DNA from: Devosia ginsengisoli
GTDB taxonomy: Bacteria > Pseudomonadota > Alphaproteobacteria > Rhizobiales > Devosiaceae
DNA: 64,000 nt
Reading direction: 5' to 3'
Assembly (NCBI RefSeq): GCF_024707105.1
Contig: NZ_JANQAJ010000006.1
Span: 186,001-250,000, forward strand
Below the pieces are notes generated by a model. The model had not been told where the DNA came from. It did not search any database and worked only from the letters and a program-made list of their open reading frames with translations. A program made the position numbers and the translations under genes. Positions 27,834 through 37,052 of this stretch are shown piece after piece (position 1 is the first letter of the stretch; the number at the start of each line of letters is the position of its first letter).

Positions 27834-29012
27834 GAAATAGCGGCGGTAGAGCGTCAGCTCGGCCGCGCCGATCGCGGGTGCAAGCGCGCCCAGATGCCCG
27901 GGCAGCACCTGCGGGGGCGTGTAAGGCGTGATCGGCAGCAGCCGCAATTCGGCTTCGAGCCGCTGCACCAGCTCGCTCACAATGGCCGGCGGCAGGATGG
28001 AATCGAGCATCACCAGCCTGGTTTCGATAACCGTGGTGGTGTTGAAAATGACCCTGGCCAGGGCCTTGGCGCTATCGGCCAGCCATTGCTCGAGCAGCGG
28101 CCCGAAATCCGGCCAGGGCCAATTGGCCGGATCGCTGCTGTCGACGGTGAAGCCGGCCGCCACGAGCCGGTTTTCCAGCGCCGTCACCGAGGCGATGAAA
28201 TGGGCCACCTGCGGCCGGCCATCCGGGCCGGTGACCAGCATGGAACCCAGATTGGCCGAATTGTCGCTCGGCCCCTCCCACAGCGTCCCGTCGCCGACAA
28301 TGCCGGCGGCGATGTAGCGCCCGATCAGGAAATAGATGAAATCGGCCGGCCGCGGCTTGGGGAAGGCGATCAGTTCACCCCAGCAGGCGGCATTGCCGTC
28401 GTTGAACAGGCTCACGGTGATCCCGGTGCGGTCTGTCAATTCAGCGGCGATATCGAGTTGTTCCCACAATGGTCGCTGGCTTTCGGGGGCGTCGACCAGC
28501 GCCAGGTTGCCGGCAATATTGGTGGGCAAAGCCACCCCGATCGCGGTCAACCGTGCCTGCAACCCATCCGGCAGGCTGGTCAGTACCTCGTCCATCATCG
28601 CCACGATCGTATCGATAATGGTGGTTGCGTCGGGAAAGACATGGTCGCGGTGGCGATGCGCCAGCACCTGCGCCTGCAGGTTGAGCAGCAGCACATCGAC
28701 ATGGCGCCAGCCGATCTCGACACCGATGGAAAAAGCCCCTTCGGGATGCAGGGAAATCGGCGTGGCCGGCTGGCCGCGCCGCCCGCGCAAAACTTCGCCG
28801 CGGGCGATCAGCCCCATGCTGTCGAGGTCGGTCAGAATGGCCGAGACGGTCTGCGGCGCCAGACCCGACAGGCGCGCGATATCGGCATTGGACACGCCGG
28901 GATTGAAGCCGATCACCGTCAGCACGGCACGTTCATTGGCCCGGCGCAGCCCGTGGTGCTGCAATCCACGTCCACCCGCGTCGAAGGCGTCGCGCACCGG
29001 CTCGGAGGTCAT
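27804..29012 (-). CDS. ROK-family transcriptional regulator
   Basis: 402 residues: N-terminal MarR-like HTH (LRRANERAVLTVIGFNPGVS, NADIARLSGLAPQTVSAILT, then DLDSMGLI), then a ROK sugar-kinase-like domain with SIGVEIGWRHVDVLLLNL and FNDGNAACWGE. The usual ROK zinc motif CxCGxxGCxE is missing; that region reads ANLGSMLVTGPDGRPQVAH. Sugar kinase activity is therefore unlikely and the protein is probably a pure regulator. ATG 29012 (MTSEPVRDAF) is preferred; 29039 is possible. It may control the neighbouring mannoside operon. Confidence 0.83.
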   Translation of the reverse strand: MTSEPVRDAFDAGGRGLQHHGLRRANERAVLTVIGFNPGVSNADIARLSGLAPQTVSAILTDLDSMGLIARGEVLRGRRGQPATPISLHPEGAFSIGVEIGWRHVDVLLLNLQAQVLAHRHRDHVFPDATTIIDTIVAMMDEVLTSLPDGLQARLTAIGVALPTNIAGNLALVDAPESQRPLWEQLDIAAELTDRTGITVSLFNDGNAACWGELIAFPKPRPADFIYFLIGRYIAAGIVGDGTLWEGPSDNSANLGSMLVTGPDGRPQVAHFIASVTALENRLVAAGFTVDSSDPANWPWPDFGPLLEQWLADSAKALARVIFNTTTVIETRLVMLDSILPPAIVSELVQRLEAELRLLPITPYTPPQVLPGHLGALAPAIGAAELTLYRRYFSRTLADLAG

Positions 29013-29313
29013 GTCGGCACATCCCAAAACATCAGCCATCGCTCGGCCGCCCGTGCAGCAGTGCGGGTCGGCCGGTGGCGTCTATAAAAATGAAGGTGGT
29101 GCGGGCGCCGCAAACGCCCGCAAGCCGTGATTCGAAAAGTAAGTTTGGCAATCATGCCAAACCGGGTCCGCCGCGCCAAGTCCCGCCAGTCTGGCATGGC
29201 CTCAAGCGCCAGGTGCTGTCTATTGGGAAATCTACCGGGAAGGCGGCATATCCGGGGCAAAAGCCCCGCAGGCGCTCATACTAACGTCTATGCCGCGCGA
29301 TCTTGCGGGCCGG
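29013..29313. promoter_or_regulatory. ROK upstream region with a 20-base palindrome
   Basis: About 300 bases between the ROK start and the end of the sugar ABC ATPase gene. It holds GTTTGGCA-ATCA-TGCCAAAC at 29143-29162, a perfect 8-base-arm palindrome 131 bases upstream of the ROK start. A sigma-54 reading was tested and does not fit the GG-GC spacing. Autoregulation by ROK is a reasonable guess. No gene seen here. Confidence 0.5.
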
Positions 29314-30369
29314 TCAGCGCAGGGCGCGGCCAGCCTCGTCGAACAGATGCACCCCCTCGGCCGGCAGGCCGATATGAATGGTCTGATGCAATTGCAGGTC
29401 TGGCGCGCCATCGAGCTTGACCGTAACGAGGTCGCCGCTCGGCAGTTCGACATAGGCCAGGGCATATTCGCCGAACTGCTCGATGACAGACAGCGTGCCG
29501 CTGAAATGGGCTGCTTCGGGGCTGGCCAGTTGCAGATGCTCGGGACGCACGCCGAGGGTTCGCGCATTTTCACGTTGCGCGTGGCTCAACGTTAACAGTC
29601 TGTTACCCGGAAGCAGCAATCCGTCACCGCTCGGCGTCACCGTGAGAAAGTTCATGCGCTGGCTGGCAATGAAGCCGGCAACGAAGGTGTTGACGGGGTT
29701 TCGATAGAGTTCGAGTGGGCTGCCCACCTGCTCGATGATCCCGGCATTAAGCACCACGATCCGGTCCGCCAGGGTCATGGCCTCGACCTGGTCATGGGTC
29801 ACGTAAATCATTGTGGCGTCTAGCGTATCGTGCAGCTTGGCGATCTCGATTCGCGTCTGTGCCCGCAGCGAGGCATCGAGGTTGGAGAGCGGCTCGTCGA
29901 ACAGGAAAACCTTGGGATTACGCACGATGGCCCGGCCGATGGCGACGCGCTGCCGCTGCCCGCCCGAGAGCGCCTTGGGCATGCGTTCGAGATAATCCTC
30001 GATTTGCAAAATCCGCGCCGCCTCCCGCACCCGCTGCTCCACTTCCGCCTTGGGCGTCTTGGCGAGCTTGAGGCCGAAGGCCATGTTTTCGTAAACGCTC
30101 ATATGCGGATAGAGCGCGTAGGACTGGAACACCATGGCAATGCCCCGCTGCGGCGAGGGAATGTCATTCACCACCTTGCCGCCGATGGAAATATCGCCGC
30201 CGCTAATGGGCTCCAGCCCGGCAATCATCCGCAGCAGAGTGGACTTGCCGCAGCCCGAGGGGCCGACGAACACCACGAATTCGCCGGACTTGATGTCGAG
30301 GTCAACGCCATGGACGACCTCGACCGAACCATAGGATTTGCGGACGCCGCGCAGCGACACATCGGACAT
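29314..30369 (-). CDS. sugar ABC transporter ATPase (MalK/UgpC family)
   Basis: 351 residues: Walker A GPSGCGKST, Q-loop MVFQSYALYPHMSVYENMAFG, signature LSGGQRQRVAIGRAI, Walker B VFLFDEPLSNLDASLR, H-loop YVTHDQ, and a C-terminal TOBE regulatory domain (about 240-351) as in CUT1 carbohydrate importers. Last gene of the minus-strand operon SBP-permease-permease-mannosidase-ATPase. Confidence 0.92.
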   Translation of the reverse strand: MSDVSLRGVRKSYGSVEVVHGVDLDIKSGEFVVFVGPSGCGKSTLLRMIAGLEPISGGDISIGGKVVNDIPSPQRGIAMVFQSYALYPHMSVYENMAFGLKLAKTPKAEVEQRVREAARILQIEDYLERMPKALSGGQRQRVAIGRAIVRNPKVFLFDEPLSNLDASLRAQTRIEIAKLHDTLDATMIYVTHDQVEAMTLADRIVVLNAGIIEQVGSPLELYRNPVNTFVAGFIASQRMNFLTVTPSGDGLLLPGNRLLTLSHAQRENARTLGVRPEHLQLASPEAAHFSGTLSVIEQFGEYALAYVELPSGDLVTVKLDGAPDLQLHQTIHIGLPAEGVHLFDEAGRALR

Positions 30370-30379
30370 GGAAGCCTCC

Positions 30380-33300
30380 TCAGGTTTCGATCAACAGCGT
30401 GGCGATCTCGAAGGGCCGCAGCGACAGGGTCACGCCATTATCCTTGATTTCCAATGGCTTGCTGTCGCCCTCCTCCATCAGGTTGACCATTCGCACGGCC
30501 TTGACCGGAATGCCGAAGGTGATGGTGGCCTCGGCACGGATATTGGCATGCTCGAAGATGCGCAGCACCACGGCGTCGGATTTTTCAGCCTTCTTGACCG
30601 TTTCCAGCGTCACATTGGATTGGTCGACACTGGCAAAGCTGAAGCGCGGCAATTCGGTCGCCGGAGCGCTGGCATGCTTGCGCGAACCGATCACCGCCAC
30701 CGGATTGTTGAAGCGCTCGGCAGCACGATGCACATCGGCCAGGTCCGCCACCCCGTCATGCACGAAAAGCGCATAGCGCAGGCGGTGTTCGCCGAGGTCC
30801 GCATCGGGGCTGGGGAAGGTCGAGCCCCGCACCAGCGTCAGGCGCACCGATTGCTCAAGGCAATCATAGGCATATTTGCAATCGTTGAGCAGGGCGACGC
30901 CGAAATCGGATTCGCTCAGATCCACCCAGCGATGCATCGATGCCTCGAAGCGCGCCTTGTCCCAGGAGGTATTGCGATGGGTCGGGCGCCGGACGTGACC
31001 GAACTGGATTTCCGAGCGGATTTCCGACGTATTGAGGTCGAACGGGAACTGGGCCTTGAGCACTGTCTGGCGTTCCCGCCAGTCGATGAAGGTGTCGAAT
31101 TCGACCTGCCGCGCCCCTGACGCCAGCGAGATGACCTGCACGATCTTCGACGCCTGATAGCGCCGCTCGACGCGGAGGGCGGCGCGATGCGGGCCGGTTT
31201 CCACCACGGAAATCAATGAATTGCCGTCGGCCAGCGGCCAGAACTGCTCCTCGAAATAGCGGTCGATGTCCCAGGCGTCCCACTCCATCGGCTTGTCTTC
31301 ATAGGCGATGAGGCGATTGGCCTTTTCGCCCGCAGCCAGGGTTTCGCGGTTGCGCGTCTTGTCGAAGACCGAGGTGATTTCCCCTGCCTTGTCGAAAGTG
31401 ACCTTGAGCAGTTCGTTTTCGAGATGCGTTGCCGAGACCGACAGGCTGGACGAGCTGTTGCTGGCCCCGCCGGAAATAACTTGTCCCCCTGTCCAGCCGA
31501 GCGGGCTAATATCGGAAACAGGCGCGGCGAAGGAGGAAGAGCCATCGGCCGCAAAAATCTTCTGCAGGGGATAAGTCCCATCCGGAACCGATAGTGACGC
31601 GCCGTCGAGTTCGGCTTCAGTGCCTATAGTGACCAGACCGGAGCGGGTCTGGCCGGTGAAATTGAACAGACGGAGTTGGTCACTGCCCGGCTTGGCGAAA
31701 GCCTGCGCGGCAGCGTGCCACGGGCCGTTCTGCGAGCCCAGGGTCGAGAAGATCTGGCCGTATTCATTATCGCTGTCGACATAGACCTCGGGAATGGACG
31801 TGCCCGGCAGGATGTCGTGGAACTGGTTGATCAACACCAGCTCCCAGAATTCGGCCAGCGTATCGGAGGGATAGGCCGCACCAGCTTCTATCAGCGCCAT
31901 GGCGCCGAGGAATTCCAGCTCGCGCAGCAGGCGCTCGGCCTTGCGGTTATTGGCCTTGTTCTTGGCCACCGAGGTCAGCGTGCCACGGTGATATTGCAGG
32001 TAAAGCTCGCCGTTCCAGGTGGGGAACCTGTTGCCAGGCGCATCCATTGCCTTGCCGAGGCGGTCGAGGAAGGGAACGATGCCTTCGAGCTTGACGCGCG
32101 GCGCGCCGGGAATGCCGCGTTCCATGCGGATGCCACGCTCGATCATGCCGCGCGTCGGACCGCCGCCGCCGTCGCCATAGCCATAGGACATGACGACTTC
32201 GTTGTGCACCGCTTTGGGCTCGTAGCGTTTCCAGGCGCCCATGGTCTCGGAGACCGACAGGTCACCATTATAGGTGGTGAAAATCTGCTCGCTCTCGAGG
32301 CGCTGGGCGGTGATGAGTTGGGCCTTGGTGACGGTGCCGTCGATGCCGCGCCAGTGGAAGCTGTCATAGGGGAAACGATCGGTGTCGTTCCAGCTCAGCT
32401 TGGACGTGACGAAATATTTGAGGCCGGATTTGTCCATTACCTGTGGCAGGTTGGCCGAATAGCCGAAGGTGTCGGGCAGCCAGACGGTCTTGGGATCGAC
32501 GCCGAAATGCTCGAGATGGAAGCGGCGGCCACGCATGATCTGGCGCACCAGCGACTCGCCCGAGATGATGTTAACATCGGGCTCCACCCACATGGCACCC
32601 TCGATCTCGAACTGGCCGGATTTGACCCGCTCCACCAGCCGCGCCCACAGCTCGGGATAATCCTTCTTGAGGAAATCGAAGAGCACCGACTGGTTATACA
32701 TGAAGACGAATTCGGGATATTCCTCCATCAAATTCAATACCGTAGCGAAAGACCGCCCGGTCTTGTCGCGCGTATGCATGACGCGCCACAGCCAGCCCAC
32801 ATCGAGATGGGTCGAACCAACGGCGGTGATCTGCGGCTGGGTCTCGGTATCGACCAGAGCATAGATTTCGGCGGCGATCTTTTCGGCCGCGCCGAGCGAA
32901 GCCTCGAATTCGGGCGTGTAGCCAGCGCGGCGGTCGAGCGCGCGCAGAGCCCGGTCGATGATGTTGAGAATGGCCTGGCGGCGTGGGTCATTCTGGTAGA
33001 GCCGGATCGCGACATCCAGGGGCGTCTGCAGGTCCCAATAGAGCTTTTCGGCCCGTTCGCTGCGCGTATAAAAATCCACCGTGAAACCGACCAGCGGGCG
33101 GTCGAAGAAGGTGAAGGCATTGACCAGTAAAGTGTGCTTGCTGCCCGGCTTGGCATTGCGCTCGATGACCAGCTCGGTGTGGTTGCCGTCGAGCGCCTGG
33201 GCGATCTTGCCGTCGAGATAGGCGAGGCATTGCGGATCGGTGGAGCCCGGCCGGTCCTGCCACTGGCTGGTGAATTTGAGCACGAAGGTCTTGCCGCGCG

Positions 33301-33580
33301 CGGCTTCGGGCACCACGACCTCGGCCGCGAACCAGGTGTGGCCCTGATGCTTGGCCCAGACGGAATGGGGGCCGAATTGCTCCCACTTGCGCCAGTCGGA
33401 CTTGAGGGCTTCCTCCGACGTTACGTCGGCGCGCTGCACATGCCACTGCCAGGCGACATCGCCGACCGGAGTGAGGATCTTGTTTTCCAGATCCTTGCAG
33501 AGCCGGATGAGCTTCCCTTCCATCTTGAGGTCATCGTCCAGCAGGCCCAGCTTGGACGAAAGGGGATTGGAATAGGTCAT
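30380..33580 (-). CDS. alpha-mannosidase, glycoside hydrolase family 38
   Basis: Hydrolyses alpha-mannosides with retention, zinc-dependent. 1066 residues: N-terminal sugar-binding-like region, then the GH38 core with GSTHLDVGWLWR (H258 and D260 as zinc ligands) and VWLPDTFGYSANLPQ (D370, nucleophile). DWRERQTVLKAQFPFDLNTS and a C-terminal beta domain follow. No signal peptide, so it is probably cytosolic and acts on mannosides after import. It overlaps the upstream permease gene by 4 bases (ATGA), firmly placing it in the ABC operon. The exact linkage cleaved is unknown. Confidence 0.92.
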   Translation of the reverse strand: MTYSNPLSSKLGLLDDDLKMEGKLIRLCKDLENKILTPVGDVAWQWHVQRADVTSEEALKSDWRKWEQFGPHSVWAKHQGHTWFAAEVVVPEAARGKTFVLKFTSQWQDRPGSTDPQCLAYLDGKIAQALDGNHTELVIERNAKPGSKHTLLVNAFTFFDRPLVGFTVDFYTRSERAEKLYWDLQTPLDVAIRLYQNDPRRQAILNIIDRALRALDRRAGYTPEFEASLGAAEKIAAEIYALVDTETQPQITAVGSTHLDVGWLWRVMHTRDKTGRSFATVLNLMEEYPEFVFMYNQSVLFDFLKKDYPELWARLVERVKSGQFEIEGAMWVEPDVNIISGESLVRQIMRGRRFHLEHFGVDPKTVWLPDTFGYSANLPQVMDKSGLKYFVTSKLSWNDTDRFPYDSFHWRGIDGTVTKAQLITAQRLESEQIFTTYNGDLSVSETMGAWKRYEPKAVHNEVVMSYGYGDGGGGPTRGMIERGIRMERGIPGAPRVKLEGIVPFLDRLGKAMDAPGNRFPTWNGELYLQYHRGTLTSVAKNKANNRKAERLLRELEFLGAMALIEAGAAYPSDTLAEFWELVLINQFHDILPGTSIPEVYVDSDNEYGQIFSTLGSQNGPWHAAAQAFAKPGSDQLRLFNFTGQTRSGLVTIGTEAELDGASLSVPDGTYPLQKIFAADGSSSFAAPVSDISPLGWTGGQVISGGASNSSSSLSVSATHLENELLKVTFDKAGEITSVFDKTRNRETLAAGEKANRLIAYEDKPMEWDAWDIDRYFEEQFWPLADGNSLISVVETGPHRAALRVERRYQASKIVQVISLASGARQVEFDTFIDWRERQTVLKAQFPFDLNTSEIRSEIQFGHVRRPTHRNTSWDKARFEASMHRWVDLSESDFGVALLNDCKYAYDCLEQSVRLTLVRGSTFPSPDADLGEHRLRYALFVHDGVADLADVHRAAERFNNPVAVIGSRKHASAPATELPRFSFASVDQSNVTLETVKKAEKSDAVVLRIFEHANIRAEATITFGIPVKAVRMVNLMEEGDSKPLEIKDNGVTLSLRPFEIATLLIET

Positions 33581-34389
33581 CCTTTGACTCCGACACCGGC
33601 GAAACCTGTGTTCATGTTGCGCCGTAACAAGAAATACACGCCGACCGCCGGCGCAGCGTAGATAATGGAAAAGGCCGTCAGGAAGCCGTAATTGATGGCC
33701 CCCTGCTGGCCGAAAGCCGCGTAGAGCCCCACCGACATGGGGAAGGCATCCTGCACACGGGCAAAGATCAGCGGCAGCAGGAATTCGTTCCAGGCGCCGG
33801 TGAAGCTGTAGAACCAGACCACGGCAATGCCGGCCCGCGACATGGGCAGCACGATCTTGGTGACGATCTGGAGCAGGCTGGCGCCCTCGACATAGGCCGC
33901 CTCTTCAAGCTCGATCGGCACCGTGTCGAAGAAGTTCTTCAGCAGCAGCAGCGTAAAGGGCAGGTTGAGCACGGTCAGCGCGATGATGACGCCGAGCTGG
34001 TTGAGCAGGCCCGAGCGCTGCGCCGCGAAATAGAGCGGCACCAATACGCCCGCCGAAGGCAGCATGCGCAATAGCACCAGCGTCCACAGAAACGCATTGC
34101 GGCCGGGAATGCGCAGCCGCGATAGCGGATAGGCCGCCGAAATGCCGACGATGACACTGAGCGTCGCCGTGCCGGCGGCGATCAGCATGGAATTGATGAA
34201 CTGCCGCCCGGCATTGCCGCTGACCGCCAGCGCGAAATTGTCGAGCCCCACGGCGCGCGGAATTTCGAGTTGTCCGGTGGAGAGCGGGTTGAAGGCATTG
34301 AGGATGAGCCAGGAAAACGGGCTGATCCAGATGACGGCCATGAAGGCCAGGGCAATGGCGGCGGTGCGCGACGGGCCGGTCGAATCCAT
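33577..34389 (-). CDS. sugar ABC transporter permease (MalG/AraQ type)
   Basis: 270 residues, six predicted TMs; the EAA coupling loop reads ELEEAAYVEGASLLQIVTKI. CUT1 second-permease family. Coupled to its neighbours at both ends (one-base overlap with the first permease, 4-base overlap with the mannosidase). Confidence 0.88.
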   Translation of the reverse strand: MDSTGPSRTAAIALAFMAVIWISPFSWLILNAFNPLSTGQLEIPRAVGLDNFALAVSGNAGRQFINSMLIAAGTATLSVIVGISAAYPLSRLRIPGRNAFLWTLVLLRMLPSAGVLVPLYFAAQRSGLLNQLGVIIALTVLNLPFTLLLLKNFFDTVPIELEEAAYVEGASLLQIVTKIVLPMSRAGIAVVWFYSFTGAWNEFLLPLIFARVQDAFPMSVGLYAAFGQQGAINYGFLTAFSIIYAAPAVGVYFLLRRNMNTGFAGVGVKG

Positions 34390-35279
34390 TATTTCGGCTC
34401 CCGCAGCATGCGCAGATAGACCAGCGACAATAGACCGACAATGATCAGCATGGCGACGGAGATCGCACTACCGAAGCCGAGATTGCCGCGCGAAAAACTC
34501 TGATTGTAGAGGAACACCGCCAGCACCTGCGTCTGCCCGCCGGGTCCGCCGCCGGTCATGGCGAAGATCAGCGGGAAATAGGTGAAGGTCCAGATGGTGA
34601 TGAACAGCATATTGGTGGCGATATGCGGCCTTATGATCGGCAATTGCACCAGCCAGATACGCTGGAACGGCGTTGCCCCATCGACCTTGGCGGCTTCGAC
34701 CACCTCGCGTGAAACGGAATCCAGGGCGGCGGAGAACAGCAGGTAGGACCAGGCCGTGCCCTTCCAGATATTGGCGATGGTGACGATGGGCAGGGCATAT
34801 TCGTTGATGAAATTGATCGGCGGAAAGCCCAGCGGCACGATGATGAGCTGGTTGATCAGGCCCGTCTGGCTGGTGGTAGCCGACCACAGGAAGGCCGCCA
34901 CGATATCGGGCAGCAGCCAGCCCAGCATGATGCAGACTTCGACCACGCTGCGGATGGTCGATTGCGTGCCGCGCAGCAAAGCCGCGAGCAGGAAGCCCAG
35001 CACCGACTGGCCGACAATGGCCGAGAAGAAGACGAAGATGACTGTGGTCCAGAGGGATTCGAGGAACCCTCGGCGCGTGAACAGACGCTCGAAATTCTGC
35101 AGGCCCACCCAGCTCCATTCCACCGACTTGCGCCCAACCAGGGCCAGATCGGTAAAGCTGAAGGCAAAGGCCCAGGCGGTGAAATAGAGCAGCGCACCGA
35201 TCAGGATGGCGGCGGGCAGCAGGCCCAGGCCAAGGACGAACAGATTGCTGGTGAGCCAGGGATTGGCCTGATTTTTCAT
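34389..35279 (-). CDS. sugar ABC transporter permease (MalF/UgpA type)
   Basis: 296 residues, six predicted TMs from NLFVLGLGLLPAAILIGALL onward; EAA loop SREVVEAAKVDGATPFQRIW. CUT1 first-permease family. Begins 172 bases after the binding-protein gene, past a strong hairpin. Confidence 0.88.
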   Translation of the reverse strand: MKNQANPWLTSNLFVLGLGLLPAAILIGALLYFTAWAFAFSFTDLALVGRKSVEWSWVGLQNFERLFTRRGFLESLWTTVIFVFFSAIVGQSVLGFLLAALLRGTQSTIRSVVEVCIMLGWLLPDIVAAFLWSATTSQTGLINQLIIVPLGFPPINFINEYALPIVTIANIWKGTAWSYLLFSAALDSVSREVVEAAKVDGATPFQRIWLVQLPIIRPHIATNMLFITIWTFTYFPLIFAMTGGGPGGQTQVLAVFLYNQSFSRGNLGFGSAISVAMLIIVGLLSLVYLRMLREPK

Positions 35280-35407
35280 GGGCTGCTCTCGCTCACGCGG
35301 GCCATTCGAACACGATACATCCCGTCACGGCGGCACCCGGAGGACATTTGGGCACCGCCGCGTCGGGAGGCGCCATTCGAGCATAGCTCTCATGGCCTTC
35401 TCGCCTC

Positions 35408-35430
35408 AGATCGCTCCACCGGAGCGATCT
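35408..35430 (-). terminator. hairpin after the sugar-binding-protein gene
   Basis: Perfect 10-bp stem AGATCGCTCC / GGAGCGATCT with a 3-base loop, in the gap between the binding protein and first permease genes. It has no T-run and is likely a 3' stabiliser giving more binding protein than permease. Confidence 0.65.
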
Positions 35431-35451
35431 GCCCTGCGGGACGGCTCGAAG

Positions 35452-36768
35452 TTATTCATAGGTTATGACGTTCTCTTCGCCGAATTCATCGACCAAGGCA
35501 TCGTGGTAGCTCTGGGCGACTTCATCGACGCTGGCACCATCGAGCAGATCGGACGTGGCCTGCTGGACCAGGGCCGAAACCGTCTGGTAGCCGGGAATGG
35601 TGTCGCGGCCAGTCGTTTCTGCCGCGAGCTTGGTGGCTTCGGCCAGGAACGGATCAGCGGTATATTCGGCGCTTTCGGAAATATCGGTCCGCACGCCCAT
35701 GCGATGATTGGCCAGGGTCCACTCCTTGAAGTTATCCTCATCGAAGATAGTGGTGATCAGCTTGAAGGCCATCTCCTTGTCGGCGGCATTGGCATTGATG
35801 CCCAGGGTCCAGCCGCCGGAAATGTTGGTGGCGGCCATGGTGCCCGGCTCGCCGGAGCCGGGGAAAGGCGTCCAGGCCACCTGCGCATCGCGGTCTTCAC
35901 GGCTGGGCGGGTTGTTGCAGTCCCACAGGCACGCATCTTCCCACGAACCGGAGGCCAGAATGCCCAGCTTGTCGTCGGCGAGGGCCTGGCGCACGGCGGC
36001 GCCAATATCGGTGGCGTAGTTGAGGTCGGCCGGGTTCAGTTCCTGCTCCACATAGACCTGGTGATAGAGATCGAAGACGCGACGGAGCGCCGGGCTGTCG
36101 CCGATCCACTGATTGGTATCGCGCTTGAGCAGACGGTTACGGTCGCCCTCGGGCACGTCGGCGCCGAGTAGGGCCATGTAGAAGCCCTGCATAGTGGTGG
36201 CTTCGCCCTGCTTGATGCCGGCAGGAAGCTGGAACGGATACTGGACGCCGGCTTCCTTGAGCTTGGTCGCAGCGTCGAGAATGTCGGCCCAGTTCTTGGG
36301 CTGCCACGGCGTGGCAATGCCGGCCTTCTCGAAATTGGACAGGTCATACCAGAGCATGCGCACGTCGGTATCGGTGGGCAGGGCATAGACCTCGCCCTGA
36401 TAGGACGCCACTTCCAGCAGGCCGGGCAGGTAATACTGATATTGATCCCAGGGCGCAGCCAGCGTGCCGAGCGGCTCGAGATAACCCGCGGCAGCCAGCT
36501 CGCTGACCATGAAGCTGTCGACCAGGTTGACGTCGGCAGCGGTGCCGGCAGCCAGGTCGAGCGCGATGCGCTGGTCATAGCCCTGGCCGGGCAGCTTGAT
36601 GGCGTTGACGGTTTCACCGGTTTCGGCCTCGAAATCGGCGATGCCCCCTTCGATCAGGGCACCAAAGGCTTCGATATACATGATCGACACTTCGGCCTTC
36701 GCGGGGATCGCGGCGGCGGCCATCAGCGACACTGCGGCCACCGTGGTCAGAAAACCTTTCTTGAGCAT
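35452..36768 (-). CDS. sugar ABC transporter substrate-binding protein (SBP family 1)
   Basis: Periplasmic receptor, 438 residues: signal peptide MLKKGFLTTVAAVSLMAAAA ending AIPAKA, then EVSIMYIEAFGALIEGGIAD. SBP family 1 (MalE/UgpB-like) features include ADVNLVDSFMVSELAAAGYL and YALPTDTDVRMLWYD. ATG 36768 follows AGGAGG by five bases; the TTG at 36771 is not needed. First gene of the operon, divergent from the LacI regulator, so the ligand is probably a mannoside. Confidence 0.9.
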   Translation of the reverse strand: MLKKGFLTTVAAVSLMAAAAIPAKAEVSIMYIEAFGALIEGGIADFEAETGETVNAIKLPGQGYDQRIALDLAAGTAADVNLVDSFMVSELAAAGYLEPLGTLAAPWDQYQYYLPGLLEVASYQGEVYALPTDTDVRMLWYDLSNFEKAGIATPWQPKNWADILDAATKLKEAGVQYPFQLPAGIKQGEATTMQGFYMALLGADVPEGDRNRLLKRDTNQWIGDSPALRRVFDLYHQVYVEQELNPADLNYATDIGAAVRQALADDKLGILASGSWEDACLWDCNNPPSREDRDAQVAWTPFPGSGEPGTMAATNISGGWTLGINANAADKEMAFKLITTIFDEDNFKEWTLANHRMGVRTDISESAEYTADPFLAEATKLAAETTGRDTIPGYQTVSALVQQATSDLLDGASVDEVAQSYHDALVDEFGEENVITYE

Positions 36769-37052
36769 CAACTCCTCCTCTGCTGCTCGCGCTGCCCCTG
36801 GTCGGGCAGCCTTGCGCCGGAACCCTCATCCAGTCGCGGTCTGAGGTAACCACATGTTATGCAACGTTGCAATTGTGAATCGGATTGCGACAGTGTACCT
36901 GCCACTTATCCAATTTTTATGTGTATTATCAGATGGTTGTAATTTCGGAAATCGTTTCAGATCGATTAATGCGACTTGTGTATCGTTGCAAAATTTGGCC
37001 TGTTTGGTTTCTATGCCCAGCGGTGTAGAAACGGATGGGGGAAAGCGAAACG
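36769..37052. promoter_or_regulatory. divergent control region between the sugar-binding protein and LacI
   Basis: AT-rich compared with its surroundings. Two LacI-type operators flank it: TGCAACGTTGCA (36860-36871, perfect 12-base palindrome) and TGTATCGTTGCA (36979-36990, imperfect). The centre-to-centre distance is about 119 bases, suited to looping by a tetramer or dual control of both promoters. Confidence 0.7.

Noticed and set aside
29143-29165. Sigma-54 promoter at the GTTTGGCA palindrome
   Set aside because: TGGCA and TTGCC are present but the GG-to-GC distance is about three bases too short.
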